This document shows positions 43,498 through 52,732 of a DNA stretch of 64,000 nt, piece after piece. The notes beneath the pieces were generated by a model. That model ran no database searches and had not been told where the DNA came from. It saw only the letters and a list, made by a program, of their open reading frames with translations. Every line of letters begins with the position of its first letter. The first letter of the stretch is position 1. Source of the DNA: Bacillota bacterium (lineage in GTDB: Bacteria; Bacillota; Clostridia; Lachnospirales; Lachnospiraceae); the NCBI GenBank assembly GCA_023415475.1, contig JAEZKL010000174.1:1-64000 (forward strand). Direction: 5' to 3'. The position numbers and the translations under genes are program-made.

Positions 43498-44073
43498 TTA
43501 TTCTGCAAATTTTACAGTGGACATAGTAGCTGTGATATTGTCATCCAAGCTGGTTCCCGCATCGACAACGTAGAGGTAGCTGATGAAATGGTAACCGCTG
43601 CCATCGGCAGTAAAGAAATACTGAGCCGCAGTATTCATGACCGTTCCATTCTCCATCGTCCCTATGCCAAATGCGTTAACCAAGGTGCCACCATCCTGTT
43701 CCACAGTGTCATAATTATCAAGCGTTACATCGCTTAGGCCGCCGCCTGCCGAGAGGGAATCTAATATATCCTCCTCAGTAATATCCGCACTGGTTGCTTC
43801 GGTCTCTATCTTCCCTGAAACTGTAACGACTGCAGTCCTCTCTTCATTGGCATAAATCATCCCATCGGTTGCTTCATCGGTGGTAACATACTCGATGTCA
43901 GCTGGCAAAGGGAAAGTGAGTCCGTTACCCGTGACTTCAACGAAATCGATGGTCTCCGATGTATTCTCATCGCTTGATGAGGGGGTTGCGTCAGTTGCAG
44001 CCTCGCTTCCGCCGCAAGCCACAAAGTTCAGTGTCATAGCCAGTGTGATCAAAAGTACCAGTAATTTTTTCAT
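43498..44073 (-). CDS. Small surface lipoprotein of unknown function
   Basis: The 191-residue protein has a lipoprotein signal (lipobox FVAC, Cys20), a Ser/Thr-rich linker, then a beta-rich domain starting VTGNGLTFPLPADIEYV that resembles short lipoproteins predicted to sense or bind at the membrane. No catalytic motif. It is the first gene of the minus-strand group, opposite the LytTR two-component genes across a 273-base region with three direct repeats, so it is a good target candidate for that system. Confidence 0.8.
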   Translation of the reverse strand: MKKLLVLLITLAMTLNFVACGGSEAATDATPSSSDENTSETIDFVEVTGNGLTFPLPADIEYVTTDEATDGMIYANEERTAVVTVSGKIETEATSADITEEDILDSLSAGGGLSDVTLDNYDTVEQDGGTLVNAFGIGTMENGTVMNTAAQYFFTADGSGYHFISYLYVVDAGTSLDDNITATMSTVKFAE

Positions 44074-44164
44074 TTCAAATCCTCCATGTTCTAGTGGTTA
44101 GTGTATAGGGAATACTCCCATGTATTCAATCTATCAGAATTTCCCCTCAAAAACCGCTTTCTGC

Positions 44165-44215
44165 ATGAAACATGATATTTTCGACATGAAACATGATATA
44201 TTGATATGTAACATG
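44165..44215. promoter_or_regulatory. Three phased direct repeats, candidate LytTR binding sites
   Basis: ATGAAACATG at 44165, ATGAAACATG at 44186 and ATGTAACATG at 44206 recur with spacings of 21 and 20 bases, close to two turns of DNA. LytTR regulators bind direct repeats with this phasing, and a LytTR regulator gene begins 130 bases downstream on the plus strand. The rest of the 44074-44346 interval has a weak TATAAT (about 44260) for the regulator gene. Confidence 0.65.
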
Positions 44216-44346
44216 CAATTTTCAGCACCTACCATTATATATTTCATCATTTTTCGTTGTTTTTCGATATAATATATTTCGGAAATCCTGTTTTTATGGT
44301 AAACTCATCCTGTAAGAAAGGGATATAGAGAAATGGAGGAACGCAT

Positions 44347-45080
44347 ATGCTACAGATTGCGGTCTGTGATGATAATATTGACGAGCTATCCAATATGATA
44401 CAGCTCATTAACCTATATAGAGCATCAAAAAATTTTAGCTGCGAATACGCCGTCTTCTCAAATGGATTTGAGTTGGTTTCGGCCTTAGAAAAAGGAAAAC
44501 ACTTTGATATATACTGTCTTGATATTATTATGCCGGGCTTTACGGGCATTGATGTCGCAAAGGAAATCCGTGGTTTTGACAAAACCGCGCCGATTTTATT
44601 CTTTACATCATCACCTGAGTTTGCTTTGGAAAGCTATTCGGTGAAGGCCATTAACTATGTACTAAAGCCAATCACAAAGGAAAAACTGTTCTTCACCTTC
44701 GACGAAATGCTGGAACAGATCAAAGCAGAAAAAGAGGAGGATGCGGTTATCGTAAAAAGTAATGAGGGTATTCAAAAAATACTGATCTCCAATTTGACTT
44801 TTGCCGAGGTCATCGGCAGAAATGTATTATATCACCTACGCTCCGGTAAGGTGATCGAATGTATAGAATCTTTTCCACTGTCTGCGAAAATCTTCTGAAA
44901 TATGAGTGTTTTATCAAACCCCACCGCTCTTATCTTGTGAATATGCAGTATGTGAATACCATCGAAAATCATAAGGTGACCTTACAGACCCTTTCCTCTA
45001 TCCCTGTTGCACAGGGCAAAGCGCGGGAAATTAAGCAGCAGTATCTGACATATCAAATGGAGGGGGGAATAAGCGAATGA
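44347..45080 (+). pseudogene. LytTR-family response regulator, frameshifted
   Basis: The gene encodes a receiver domain (CDDNIDELSNM, Asp in DIYCLDIIMPGFTG, Lys in VLKPITKEKL) followed by a LytTR DNA-binding domain. The first frame stops at 44898 after an unnatural tail. The correct LytTR sequence (STVCENLL, FIKPHRSYLVNMQYV) continues in another frame to 45080. Reading is restored by adding one T in the TTTT run at 44871-44874. The whole would be about 244 residues, the usual length. The break could be a real mutation, phase variation at a homopolymer or a sequencing error. Downstream the histidine kinase start overlaps the stop as ATGA, so both were one operon. Confidence 0.85.
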
Positions 45081-46348
45081 TAGAAATTGCCATCCAATTC
45101 TCTCGTTACTTTATAGCCCTGCTGTTCGGTGCGGCGGTTGCAGTCAGTATCGCCGGAATGGCACACACACGAAAAAACTATTTGTTTGTCGGATGCTTTA
45201 CCGTGGTTCTATTTATTTTGCAGCTTGTCTGCTTGCAGACATTGGGTATGGCTGCGACGTTAAAAATATATCCGCTCTTTTCCCATTTACCGGTTGCTAT
45301 TTTTATCGCCCTGTACTTAAAGCGCCCATGGCTGATTTCTCTAACCAGTATGTTTGTCTCCTTCCTGTGCTGCCAGCCTCCCCGCTGGATCGGCACTGTT
45401 GCTAGCGAAGTTTTTGATAATGCTTCCATGGACCATATAGGTTATAATGTAAGTGCATTTCTGATGTTCTATTTCCTGCAAAAATATGCGATTAAATCGA
45501 TTCGGCATCTGATCGAACGCTCTGTTAAATCCTGTCTGCTCTTTGGCGCCATGCCGGCTTTCTACTATCTGTTTGACTATGGTACCACTGTTTATACCGA
45601 TTTTATGTACAGTGGAGCACGCGTGGCTGTGCAGTTCATGCCCTTTGTAACAGCGGCATTCTATTTTGTGTTTGTCCTCTTTTACTACGGAGAAACGCAA
45701 AAACAGGCAGAGCTTCAAAGAGAGCGTGATATGCTTGATACGCAGTTTCTACAGGCACAAGCCGAATTTGCTTCCATGCGACAAATGCAGCAGAATGCAG
45801 CAGCCTATCGGCATGATATGCGCCATCATTTCACTCTTTTACAAGGTCTGGCATCCAAGGAATGCATAGAAGAGATCAAGGACTATCTACAGACTGCCCA
45901 GTCCGACATGGACGCCATCACTCCCATACGCTTTTGCGAAAACGAGACTGTTAACCTGATTTTGTCCGTCTTTGCCGCCAAAGCAAAACAATCGGAAATC
46001 CTGTTGACGATAGATGCAACGCTTCCTGACTCGCTTTCCCTTAGCGAAACCGAGCTTTGCTCACTCTTGTCAAATGCTTTGGAAAATTCTATACATGCCT
46101 GCGAAAATATAACCGACAGCAATGAACGTCATATCAAGCTACGTGTTTATTCCAAGAATAACAAGCTGTGTATAGATATTCGCAACCGCTATCAGGCAGA
46201 TCCAATATTCCATCAGGGCCTTCCTGTATCCAAAGAAAAAGGGCATGGCTTTGGCACGAAAAGTATGGCGTATATCGTGGAAAAGCATGGCGGTGTATGT
46301 CAGTTTTCGGTTAAGGATGGCTGGTTTATATTTCAGGCCACTGCTTAA
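45077..46348 (+). CDS. GHKL-type sensor histidine kinase
   Basis: The 423-residue protein has about six membrane segments in the first 210 residues, a coiled coil (about 212-240), and then a DHp-like segment with the phosphoacceptor region YRHDMRHHFTLLQGL. The ATPase domain follows, with N-box SNALENSIHAC and G-box KGHGFGTKSMAYI. This layout is that of AgrC/VirS-type kinases (HATPase_c_5) that pair with LytTR regulators, often for peptide signals. The GGAGGGGG ribosome site and the ATGA overlap with the regulator gene support coupling. No signal peptide precursor gene is seen nearby. Confidence 0.9.
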   Translation: MIEIAIQFSRYFIALLFGAAVAVSIAGMAHTRKNYLFVGCFTVVLFILQLVCLQTLGMAATLKIYPLFSHLPVAIFIALYLKRPWLISLTSMFVSFLCCQPPRWIGTVASEVFDNASMDHIGYNVSAFLMFYFLQKYAIKSIRHLIERSVKSCLLFGAMPAFYYLFDYGTTVYTDFMYSGARVAVQFMPFVTAAFYFVFVLFYYGETQKQAELQRERDMLDTQFLQAQAEFASMRQMQQNAAAYRHDMRHHFTLLQGLASKECIEEIKDYLQTAQSDMDAITPIRFCENETVNLILSVFAAKAKQSEILLTIDATLPDSLSLSETELCSLLSNALENSIHACENITDSNERHIKLRVYSKNNKLCIDIRNRYQADPIFHQGLPVSKEKGHGFGTKSMAYIVEKHGGVCQFSVKDGWFIFQATA

Positions 46349-46636
46349 AAGTAAAAATCTAGAATATGCATTTTTAGTTATGAAATATTGATATCGATCT
46401 TATTATCAATATATAAGATCTTTTATGTATAATAACAATTATCATCTTCCATTATAAATAATTTATTGTATATTTTTTACCAATAGGAAACTTATGATTA
46501 TAGAAACGACAATAAAGTCTTGTTTTTTTTGCCAATATATTATATATTTATAGCAACAATTCAGATTACATACTTGCTATGATTATAACAGTAACCCGCA
46601 ACTTTTAATTTCAGTTAACATAGGGAGGGAATTACG
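46349..46636. other. AT-rich intergenic region
   Basis: The 288 bases between the kinase and the AraC gene are very AT-rich. They contain several TATAAT-like hexamers (for example in TGTATAATAAC near 46427) but no convincing terminator, RNA or reading frame. A TTGCCA near 46530 could belong to the AraC promoter. Confidence 0.5.
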
Positions 46637-47512
46637 ATGATCGGAACTCTGGAAGGAATTCGTGAAACCGTTAATTTTGCTGAGAATTCGACAATAAAAC
46701 TCTACGACAATGATGAAGCTGAGGACTATCCCAATCACTGGCATACACCTTTAGAGATTGTTATGCCAACCTTTAGCGAATATAGGACGGTATGCAATGA
46801 TGTAACCATCAACTTAAGGGTTGGTGATATTTTAATTATTGCACCCGGCACGGTACATCGCTTCTACGCCCCCAAGGTTGGCAAAAGAATTATCTTTCAA
46901 GCTGAGCTGTCTGGGTTTAACAGCATACGGGAATTTGATGCTTTTACCGCGTTAATCCAACCGGCATTACTCATAACACCGGAGGATGCACCGCTCATTC
47001 ATGGTCAAATTGCGGAGCTAATCAAAGACATTACGAATGAGTATCTTGCAAGCGCGCAGCTGATGAACATCTCCATTTACTCAAAATTATTTCAGATTAT
47101 GGTATTGATTGGCAGAAATTATTCCAGAGCATCGGATTGCTTCTCCGGTGCCAAGACCTGCAAGCAACAGGAATATCTGATGAAGTTCCACAGCATCTGT
47201 GACTATATTAATCAGAATTGCACCGAAAATATATCTCTGGATGAAATTGCGGATATGGCCGGCTTTAGTAAATTCCATTTCAGCAGACTGTTCAAGGAAT
47301 TTACCAACGTATCCTTTTATAAGTACTTGAATGCCCGCAGAATCGCTTGCGCTGAGCGGCTTTTGATCGACCCGAATATGAATATCACAGAGGTTGCTTT
47401 TCGTTCCGGCTTCAACAATATCTCTGCCTTCATTCGTATGTTCCGTATTATTAAGAACTGTACTCCAACGGAGTTCAGGAATATGTATCAGAGCAGAATT
47501 GAAATAACTTAA
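46637..47512 (+). CDS. AraC family transcriptional regulator with cupin domain
   Basis: The 291-residue protein has an N-terminal cupin sensor (HWHTPLEIVM, GDILIIAPGTVHRFY) and a C-terminal AraC double helix-turn-helix (ISLDEIADMAGFSKFHFSRLFKEFTNVSF and ITEVAFRSGFNNISAFIRMFRIIKNCTPTEFR). Such regulators usually respond to sugars. It is convergent with the pullulanase gene and could control it or another sugar locus. AGGGAGGG precedes the ATG. Confidence 0.9.
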   Translation: MIGTLEGIRETVNFAENSTIKLYDNDEAEDYPNHWHTPLEIVMPTFSEYRTVCNDVTINLRVGDILIIAPGTVHRFYAPKVGKRIIFQAELSGFNSIREFDAFTALIQPALLITPEDAPLIHGQIAELIKDITNEYLASAQLMNISIYSKLFQIMVLIGRNYSRASDCFSGAKTCKQQEYLMKFHSICDYINQNCTENISLDEIADMAGFSKFHFSRLFKEFTNVSFYKYLNARRIACAERLLIDPNMNITEVAFRSGFNNISAFIRMFRIIKNCTPTEFRNMYQSRIEIT

Positions 47513-47572
47513 TAATCCGGCTTACAGAAGCTGCTACAGACCAATAGATCGCAACATGTATCGGTACATAAC

Positions 47573-47614
47573 AAGAGCTGCTTTCAAAATATACATTATT
47601 TTGAAGCAGCTCTT
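47573..47614. terminator. Bidirectional terminator between araC-like gene and pullulanase
   Basis: AAGAGCTGCTTTCAAAATA pairs with TATTTTGAAGCAGCTCTT (one bulge); ATTTTA follows on the plus strand and GTTATG on the minus strand. Confidence 0.85.
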
Positions 47615-47624
47615 ATTTTAAAGT

Positions 47625-49610
47625 TTAGCTCCTGTTATCCCTCTTCATAATCAATGCGGAGATCGGTTCGACCGTAACAGCTCCACCGGGATGCTGCGAC
47701 GTAGCCTCTGTACCCGCTTCTGTTCCCCTTACATAGACCTTCCAATCACCTTCCGGGATGAGAATGTCCTTGGGCTCATTATTTGCATTATATATGATAC
47801 AAAGCTCTTCCCTTTCATCGGTAAGAAGAAAGGATACTACGTTTGGCTGGGACCATTCAAGAAACCTCAGACAGACACGTATCTCTTCTGCTTTTGGTAA
47901 ACGAAGCAACCGGTGCTTCCTGCGAAGAGCAATCAATCCCTTATAATAATTTACTACCTCTTTGTTTGTATGCAGCTGATCCCATTTCAAACTATTGATC
48001 ATATCCGGAGACCGATAACTGTTATCGTCAAATGCCGTTCCTTCCTCATTCAAAGGTTTACTGCGCAGGAATTCCTCCCCCGCCTGAAAGAAGGGTATTC
48101 CCTGACAGGTAAATATGATAGCTGCAGATAACAGATTCATTCTTACACGTAATTCATGGCTAACCTCCGGATTGGACAGTGCCAGCTTATCCCACAGTGT
48201 CAGATTATCATGAGCGGAAGTATAGTTGACGGTCTGAGTAGGCTCTGCCGCCCAAGGTTCATTGGAAGAATATACAACTCTGCCGTAATCAACCCCTTGA
48301 TGCCAGGTTGAAGCAGCAATTCCAAACTTAATTGCTTCCTCCAAACCGCTTCTTCCGTTGATATAGCCTCTCTCGGAAGCATTGAATACGCCTCCCTTGA
48401 TTGTGTCACGAAGATTATCATTAAAGGCCGCAATACCCGGGTTCATATTCTTTATATTATTCTTAAGTGCCCGCTTCCAATCCGGTAACGGCGATAGTCC
48501 GCCGGTCCAACCTTCACCGTATACTAAAATACTGGGATCCATCTCATTTAATACTCTTCTCAGCTCGTTCATGGTCTGAATATCATGAATTCCCATCAGG
48601 TCAAAGCGGAAGCCGTCGATATGGTATTCCTGCACCCAGTATAACACGGAATCGATCATAAACTTACGCATCATGGCACGCTCGGAGGCTGTCTCATTGC
48701 CACAGCCGGAAGCATTGGAGAAAGCTCCTTCCGATGTTAAGCGGTAATAATATCCCGGAACAATCCGGTTGAAATTCGATTCCGCGCTCTCCATGGTATG
48801 ATTATAAACCACATCCATGACTACACGAAGCCCCTTTTTATGAAGAGATTGTACCATCTGTTTAAACTCTCTGATTCTCACCGCACCGTGATAAGGGTCT
48901 GTTGAATAGGAGCCGTCGGGAACGTTATAATTCTTTGGATCATACCCCCAGTTAAACTGCTCCTCGTTAAGCTTAGTCTCATCCACAGTATGATAATCAA
49001 AGGAGGGTAACAGGTGCACATGGGTGATACCTAAATCCACCAGATAATCCACTCCCGTCTTATCGCCATAGGAATTGACCGTTCCTTCTTCCGTAAATGC
49101 AAGATATTTCCCGGTATACTTCATACCGGAGCTTAAATCTGCAGAAAAATCCCTGATATGAAGCTCGTAAATCACTGCATCCGTAGCATTCCAGAAGGGT
49201 GGAATCAGTTCCTCCACGAAGCCGGATGGATTCGTGGAGGTCAGGTCAATCACCATACCCCGGTTGCCGTTGACACCTACCGCTCTCGCATAAGGATCCA
49301 CCGCTTCCTTTGTTTCACCGTCTACCGTCACTGCATAGGTGTAATAAATACCATTTAGGTCTCCTTCGATTACGGCTACCCAAGTCCCCTTCTCATCCCT
49401 GAACATCGATACACTTTCATATCTATCCTCAAGGTCTCCGGTTCGATACAACTGTACCTGTACCTGGGATGCTGTTGGCGCCCATACTCGAAAATGAGTA
49501 GATTCCTTTTTCCAAACCGCACCTAAATCATGCCCGGTATAATAATGCACCATCTCAAATTCCTGGGTAGAGAACAAATTATAGAATTCCAGCATTCTTA
49601 GTCTATCCAA
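47625..49610 (-). CDS. pulA: Type I pullulanase
   Basis: The 661-residue enzyme debranches alpha-1,6 links in glycogen, pullulan and limit dextrins. It has an N-terminal CBM48 domain (VWAPTASQVQVQLY) and a GH13 barrel with FNWGYDPKNYNVPDGSYS, the type I pullulanase region YNWGYDP. Other barrel motifs are MDVVYNHT, FRFDLMGIHD (nucleophile Asp), GEGWT (acid/base Glu) and NYTSAHDN (stabiliser Asp). No signal peptide, so it works in the cytoplasm on imported or stored glucans. The start is a TTG at 49610, five bases after GGAGG; the first ATG is five codons further in. Confidence 0.95.
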   Translation of the reverse strand: MDRLRMLEFYNLFSTQEFEMVHYYTGHDLGAVWKKESTHFRVWAPTASQVQVQLYRTGDLEDRYESVSMFRDEKGTWVAVIEGDLNGIYYTYAVTVDGETKEAVDPYARAVGVNGNRGMVIDLTSTNPSGFVEELIPPFWNATDAVIYELHIRDFSADLSSGMKYTGKYLAFTEEGTVNSYGDKTGVDYLVDLGITHVHLLPSFDYHTVDETKLNEEQFNWGYDPKNYNVPDGSYSTDPYHGAVRIREFKQMVQSLHKKGLRVVMDVVYNHTMESAESNFNRIVPGYYYRLTSEGAFSNASGCGNETASERAMMRKFMIDSVLYWVQEYHIDGFRFDLMGIHDIQTMNELRRVLNEMDPSILVYGEGWTGGLSPLPDWKRALKNNIKNMNPGIAAFNDNLRDTIKGGVFNASERGYINGRSGLEEAIKFGIAASTWHQGVDYGRVVYSSNEPWAAEPTQTVNYTSAHDNLTLWDKLALSNPEVSHELRVRMNLLSAAIIFTCQGIPFFQAGEEFLRSKPLNEEGTAFDDNSYRSPDMINSLKWDQLHTNKEVVNYYKGLIALRRKHRLLRLPKAEEIRVCLRFLEWSQPNVVSFLLTDEREELCIIYNANNEPKDILIPEGDWKVYVRGTEAGTEATSQHPGGAVTVEPISALIMKRDNRS

Positions 49611-49646
49611 TATATCCTCCAGCTACTGATTTCGTTCTACCTGCCA

Positions 49647-51251
49647 TTATCGTTCCCATTTATCACAAAGGGAATTGATCTGACTTGTGAATTTGGCCAG
49701 ATCCTTATTGGATCCACCTCTGTTATGCCCAATGACTGCCGTCAGGCGCTTACCTGCCTGTACGAGACGTTCGAATACATTATCAGCCTTAGCGGCCACA
49801 GGCGTTTCCCTAGGCTCAACAGGGATTTGGTTGCCTTCACGAATACATGAATTATTCAGCAGATCATAGGTTGCTCCGCTAAACGGAGCAGATGCCGTAT
49901 ACCCCAGCTCTTTATTGATATACTCGGCGAAGATATCACATACTTGATCATCACCGTGAATAACAAACACTCTCTCCGGCTTCTTCTCGAAGCTGGTTAA
50001 CCAGCGAATTAATCCATCCCGATCTGCATGACCGCTGACACCGGATAATTGCTTAATCCGGGCGCTCACCTGAATCGCCTCACCGAAGAGCTTAACCTCC
50101 TGCGCCCCATCCAGTATGATTCTCCCCAGTGTACCAACCGACTGATGTCCGACAAACAGGATCGTACTGTCCTCACGCCATAGATTGTGCTTCAGGTGGT
50201 GACGAATTCTACCGGCATCGCACATTCCTGCTGCTGATATAATAATCTTAGGCTCCTCATCAAAGTTAATTGCCTTCGATTCATCGGAGGTGATGGAGGT
50301 ACTCAGACCGGGGAAGGATAATGGGTTAATTCCCTTATTCACAAGCTCCATCGCATCTTGATCAAAATACCCTGTCATATAATCATGAAAGATCTGGGTT
50401 GCTTCCACTGCCAAAGGACTATCAACATAAACTTTAAAATTACTGTGTCCCTTAATCAGATGTTCATCTTTAATTTTACGGATGTAATACAGAAGCACTT
50501 GAGTTCTTCCTACTGCAAAAGAAGGTATTACCACATTTCCTCCGCGGTCAAAGGTTTCCTGAATAATCTCCGTCAATTCAGCGATATAATCCGGGCTGGC
50601 ACCATGGTTACGGTCACCATAGGTTGACTCCATAATTACATAATCCGCTTCCTTTATATACTGAGGATCATTAATCAAAGGCTGATTAATATTACCAATA
50701 TCACCGGAGAAAACAATCTTCTTCGTTACATCACCTTCGGTAATCCACAGCTCAATGCTGGCAGAGCCTAGGAGATGACCGACATCTGTAAATCGAACCT
50801 TAATCCCTTCATAAAGTTGAAAAACCTGACCATATTCATGAGGGACAAATTTACGGATCGTTGCCAGAGTGTCTTCCATATCATAAATCGGTACTGCAGC
50901 TCTGTCACCGGAGCGCTTGCCCTTGCGGTTTCTCCATTCTGCTTCCGCCATCTGGATATGCGCGCTGTCACGAAGCATAATATTACACAAAGCACTGGTG
51001 GCCGAGGTTGCATGTATGTCACCCCGGAAGCCTTCATTTACCAGCAGTGGCAGCTTACCGGAATGATCCATGTGTGCATGGGTCAGCAGTACCGTATCAA
51101 TGTCCGCAGATAAGATCGGTATCTTTTGATTCTCATAGGTATCCCTACCCTGCTCCATACCACAATCAATCAGAATGTTCTTCCCGCAGGCTTCAAGATA
51201 GTAGCAGCTTCCAGTAACTTCATGAGTTGCACCCAAAAATGTCAGTTTCAT
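49647..51251 (-). CDS. Metallo-beta-lactamase/beta-CASP family RNase
   Basis: The 534-residue protein shows the zinc site THAHMDHSG, DVGHLLGSASIEL and VFSGDIGN. The beta-CASP insert carries VIMESTYGDR, IPSFAVGRTQVLLYYI and SGVSGHADRDGL, with the GHADRDGL region as motif C. Bacterial members of this group are RNA-processing exo/endonucleases (Ysh1/CPSF-like) or of unknown substrate. It is a cytoplasmic, likely housekeeping enzyme. GGAGG precedes the ATG. Confidence 0.9.
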   Translation of the reverse strand: MKLTFLGATHEVTGSCYYLEACGKNILIDCGMEQGRDTYENQKIPILSADIDTVLLTHAHMDHSGKLPLLVNEGFRGDIHATSATSALCNIMLRDSAHIQMAEAEWRNRKGKRSGDRAAVPIYDMEDTLATIRKFVPHEYGQVFQLYEGIKVRFTDVGHLLGSASIELWITEGDVTKKIVFSGDIGNINQPLINDPQYIKEADYVIMESTYGDRNHGASPDYIAELTEIIQETFDRGGNVVIPSFAVGRTQVLLYYIRKIKDEHLIKGHSNFKVYVDSPLAVEATQIFHDYMTGYFDQDAMELVNKGINPLSFPGLSTSITSDESKAINFDEEPKIIISAAGMCDAGRIRHHLKHNLWREDSTILFVGHQSVGTLGRIILDGAQEVKLFGEAIQVSARIKQLSGVSGHADRDGLIRWLTSFEKKPERVFVIHGDDQVCDIFAEYINKELGYTASAPFSGATYDLLNNSCIREGNQIPVEPRETPVAAKADNVFERLVQAGKRLTAVIGHNRGGSNKDLAKFTSQINSLCDKWER

Positions 51252-51418
51252 AGCAAACCTCCTCCAAAGTATCTTTATGAAATTCTATGTCAAATTTACC
51301 CTTTCATTGTCTTCATTGTACGCTTTTGATGATTCTATGTCAATGCTCCGAACCGATGAGTTACCTGCTTTGCCAGCTTTCCAAGCCACAGCAGCCTGAC
51401 TACTATGCAGCAGCTCTG

Positions 51419-52108
51419 CTATTGTACTAATTGGTTCAGCTTCTTTTCATCCAGAATCTCTATGGTACCCCGTTTCAAGACAACGATACCCTCATTCTGA
51501 AAATATTTCAGCATTCTGGTTATAACCTCCCTGGCTGTACCCAAATGATTCGCTATTTTTTCATGGGTTATCTCCAGGGTATCCCTTCCCTCAATCACCA
51601 GCTGCTCCAAAAGGAAGCTGGCCAGCCGCTTATCCAGGCTGGAGAATAACGCTTGCTCCATGATCCACATTACGTCTGAGAAACGGGAAGCCATCAGGTT
51701 ATTGGTAAATACCTGTACGGGTAGAGATTCCTGAGTCAGCTTGCGAAAAACCGATGTCGGAATCAGGTAAGCCTGCGTATCCTTCTCTACCTCAACAAAG
51801 ATCTCAAAGGAAATATTCTTCATCATACAGGAAGCCGAGAAGATACATACATCCCTTTCAAACAGACGATACAGGGTTATCTCCTTACCGGTCTCTGAGA
51901 CGATATAAGCTCTTACCTGTCCACTACAGATTAAAAACAAGCCGGAGCAATTATCTGATCCGCTATGCATCGCTTCTCCGGCCATAAAATGCTTCTTCAC
52001 CATCATCTGTTTTAGTGTTTCCTTCTGTGAATCGGTTAGTTCCTTCCAAAAGCTCAGTGTCTCATATAAGAATCTTTCCTCTACCTCTGATAATGTCAAG
52101 GTCCTCAC
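51419..52108 (-). CDS. Crp/Fnr family transcriptional regulator
   Basis: The 229-residue protein has a cyclic-nucleotide-binding-like sensor domain (FMAGEAMHSGSDNCSGLFLICSGQVRAYIV) and a C-terminal Crp-type helix-turn-helix (LEITHEKIANHLGTAREVITRMLKYFQNEGIV). No FNR-type Cys cluster is seen at the N-terminus; the Cys residues (NC, FICSG, DVC, SCM) lie inside the sensor domain. It is encoded after desulfoferrodoxin in the same direction and may sense redox stress. The start is GTG 52108. A TATAAT lies upstream at 52171-52176. Confidence 0.88.
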   Translation of the reverse strand: MRTLTLSEVEERFLYETLSFWKELTDSQKETLKQMMVKKHFMAGEAMHSGSDNCSGLFLICSGQVRAYIVSETGKEITLYRLFERDVCIFSASCMMKNISFEIFVEVEKDTQAYLIPTSVFRKLTQESLPVQVFTNNLMASRFSDVMWIMEQALFSSLDKRLASFLLEQLVIEGRDTLEITHEKIANHLGTAREVITRMLKYFQNEGIVVLKRGTIEILDEKKLNQLVQ

Positions 52109-52199
52109 TCCATTCCTAATCAGTTTACTATTATATCTTTACTGCTTCCTCAAAAGCCTCATTTTCTAACATTATACCACAAATCAGAGATGTAACGAT

Positions 52200-52256
52200 A
52201 AAAAAGTTGCATGCATCGCTGTTATCTGCTTCCTCTTATCCAGCTTGCATGCAACT
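52200..52256 (-). terminator. Terminator of the desulfoferrodoxin gene
   Basis: AGTTGCATGC (52205-52214) and GCATGCAACT (52247-52256) are perfectly complementary with a long 32-base loop; on the minus strand a TTTTTTATC follows. It lies 20 bases after the gene stop. Confidence 0.8.
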
Positions 52257-52276
52257 ATATCATTAAAAATCAGGTA

Positions 52277-52660
52277 TTATAGCTCGGTCTTCCACAATCC
52301 GTGTATATTGCAATACTCAAATACCGCAACTACCTCATCATTGTCCAGAGCAAATACTGCTACGGGCTCGTCTCCGGGCTTCAGGCATTTTCTCTGACCA
52401 CCGCTTTTCGTCTGCAGGTAGATCCATTGGATGTAGTGTTTCTCTTCCATCGGATGGGGCACTGTTCCAACATCAACCTTCACAGTGTTGCCAACAATCG
52501 ATACTGCAGGTACATGCTTCTCCTTGGAAGCATCCACAGTGTTCGCTACCAACTCTTCCATCTCTTCGCCACAGCAAACAACCGGAACACCGGAATTATG
52601 AATCATACCGACGATATTTCCACAGTGTTTGCATCTGTAAAACTTATGATCTTCACACAT
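52277..52660 (-). CDS. dfx: Desulfoferrodoxin (superoxide reductase)
   Basis: The 127-residue protein has the N-terminal desulforedoxin iron centre (YRCKHCGNIV ... VVCCGEEM, four Cys) and the catalytic superoxide reductase domain with His/Cys ligands (HVPAV, GTVPHPMEEKHYIQWI and EYCNIHGLW). It reduces superoxide to peroxide without making oxygen, typical of strict anaerobes. Thioredoxin and a Crp/Fnr regulator are its neighbours. AAGGAGA precedes the ATG. Confidence 0.95.
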   Translation of the reverse strand: MCEDHKFYRCKHCGNIVGMIHNSGVPVVCCGEEMEELVANTVDASKEKHVPAVSIVGNTVKVDVGTVPHPMEEKHYIQWIYLQTKSGGQRKCLKPGDEPVAVFALDNDEVVAVFEYCNIHGLWKTEL

Positions 52661-52732
52661 CGCTATCTCTCCTTATAATATATAATAATATTAGCAAATG
52701 CTGACTCTCTTTGCTCTATTACCAATTATATA

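Noticed and set aside
44865..44898. Programmed -1 frameshift in the LytTR regulator
   Set aside because: ATCTTTT is not a good slippery heptamer (P-site re-pairing TCT to ATC is poor), no downstream stimulatory stem is evident, and a homopolymer indel explains it more simply.
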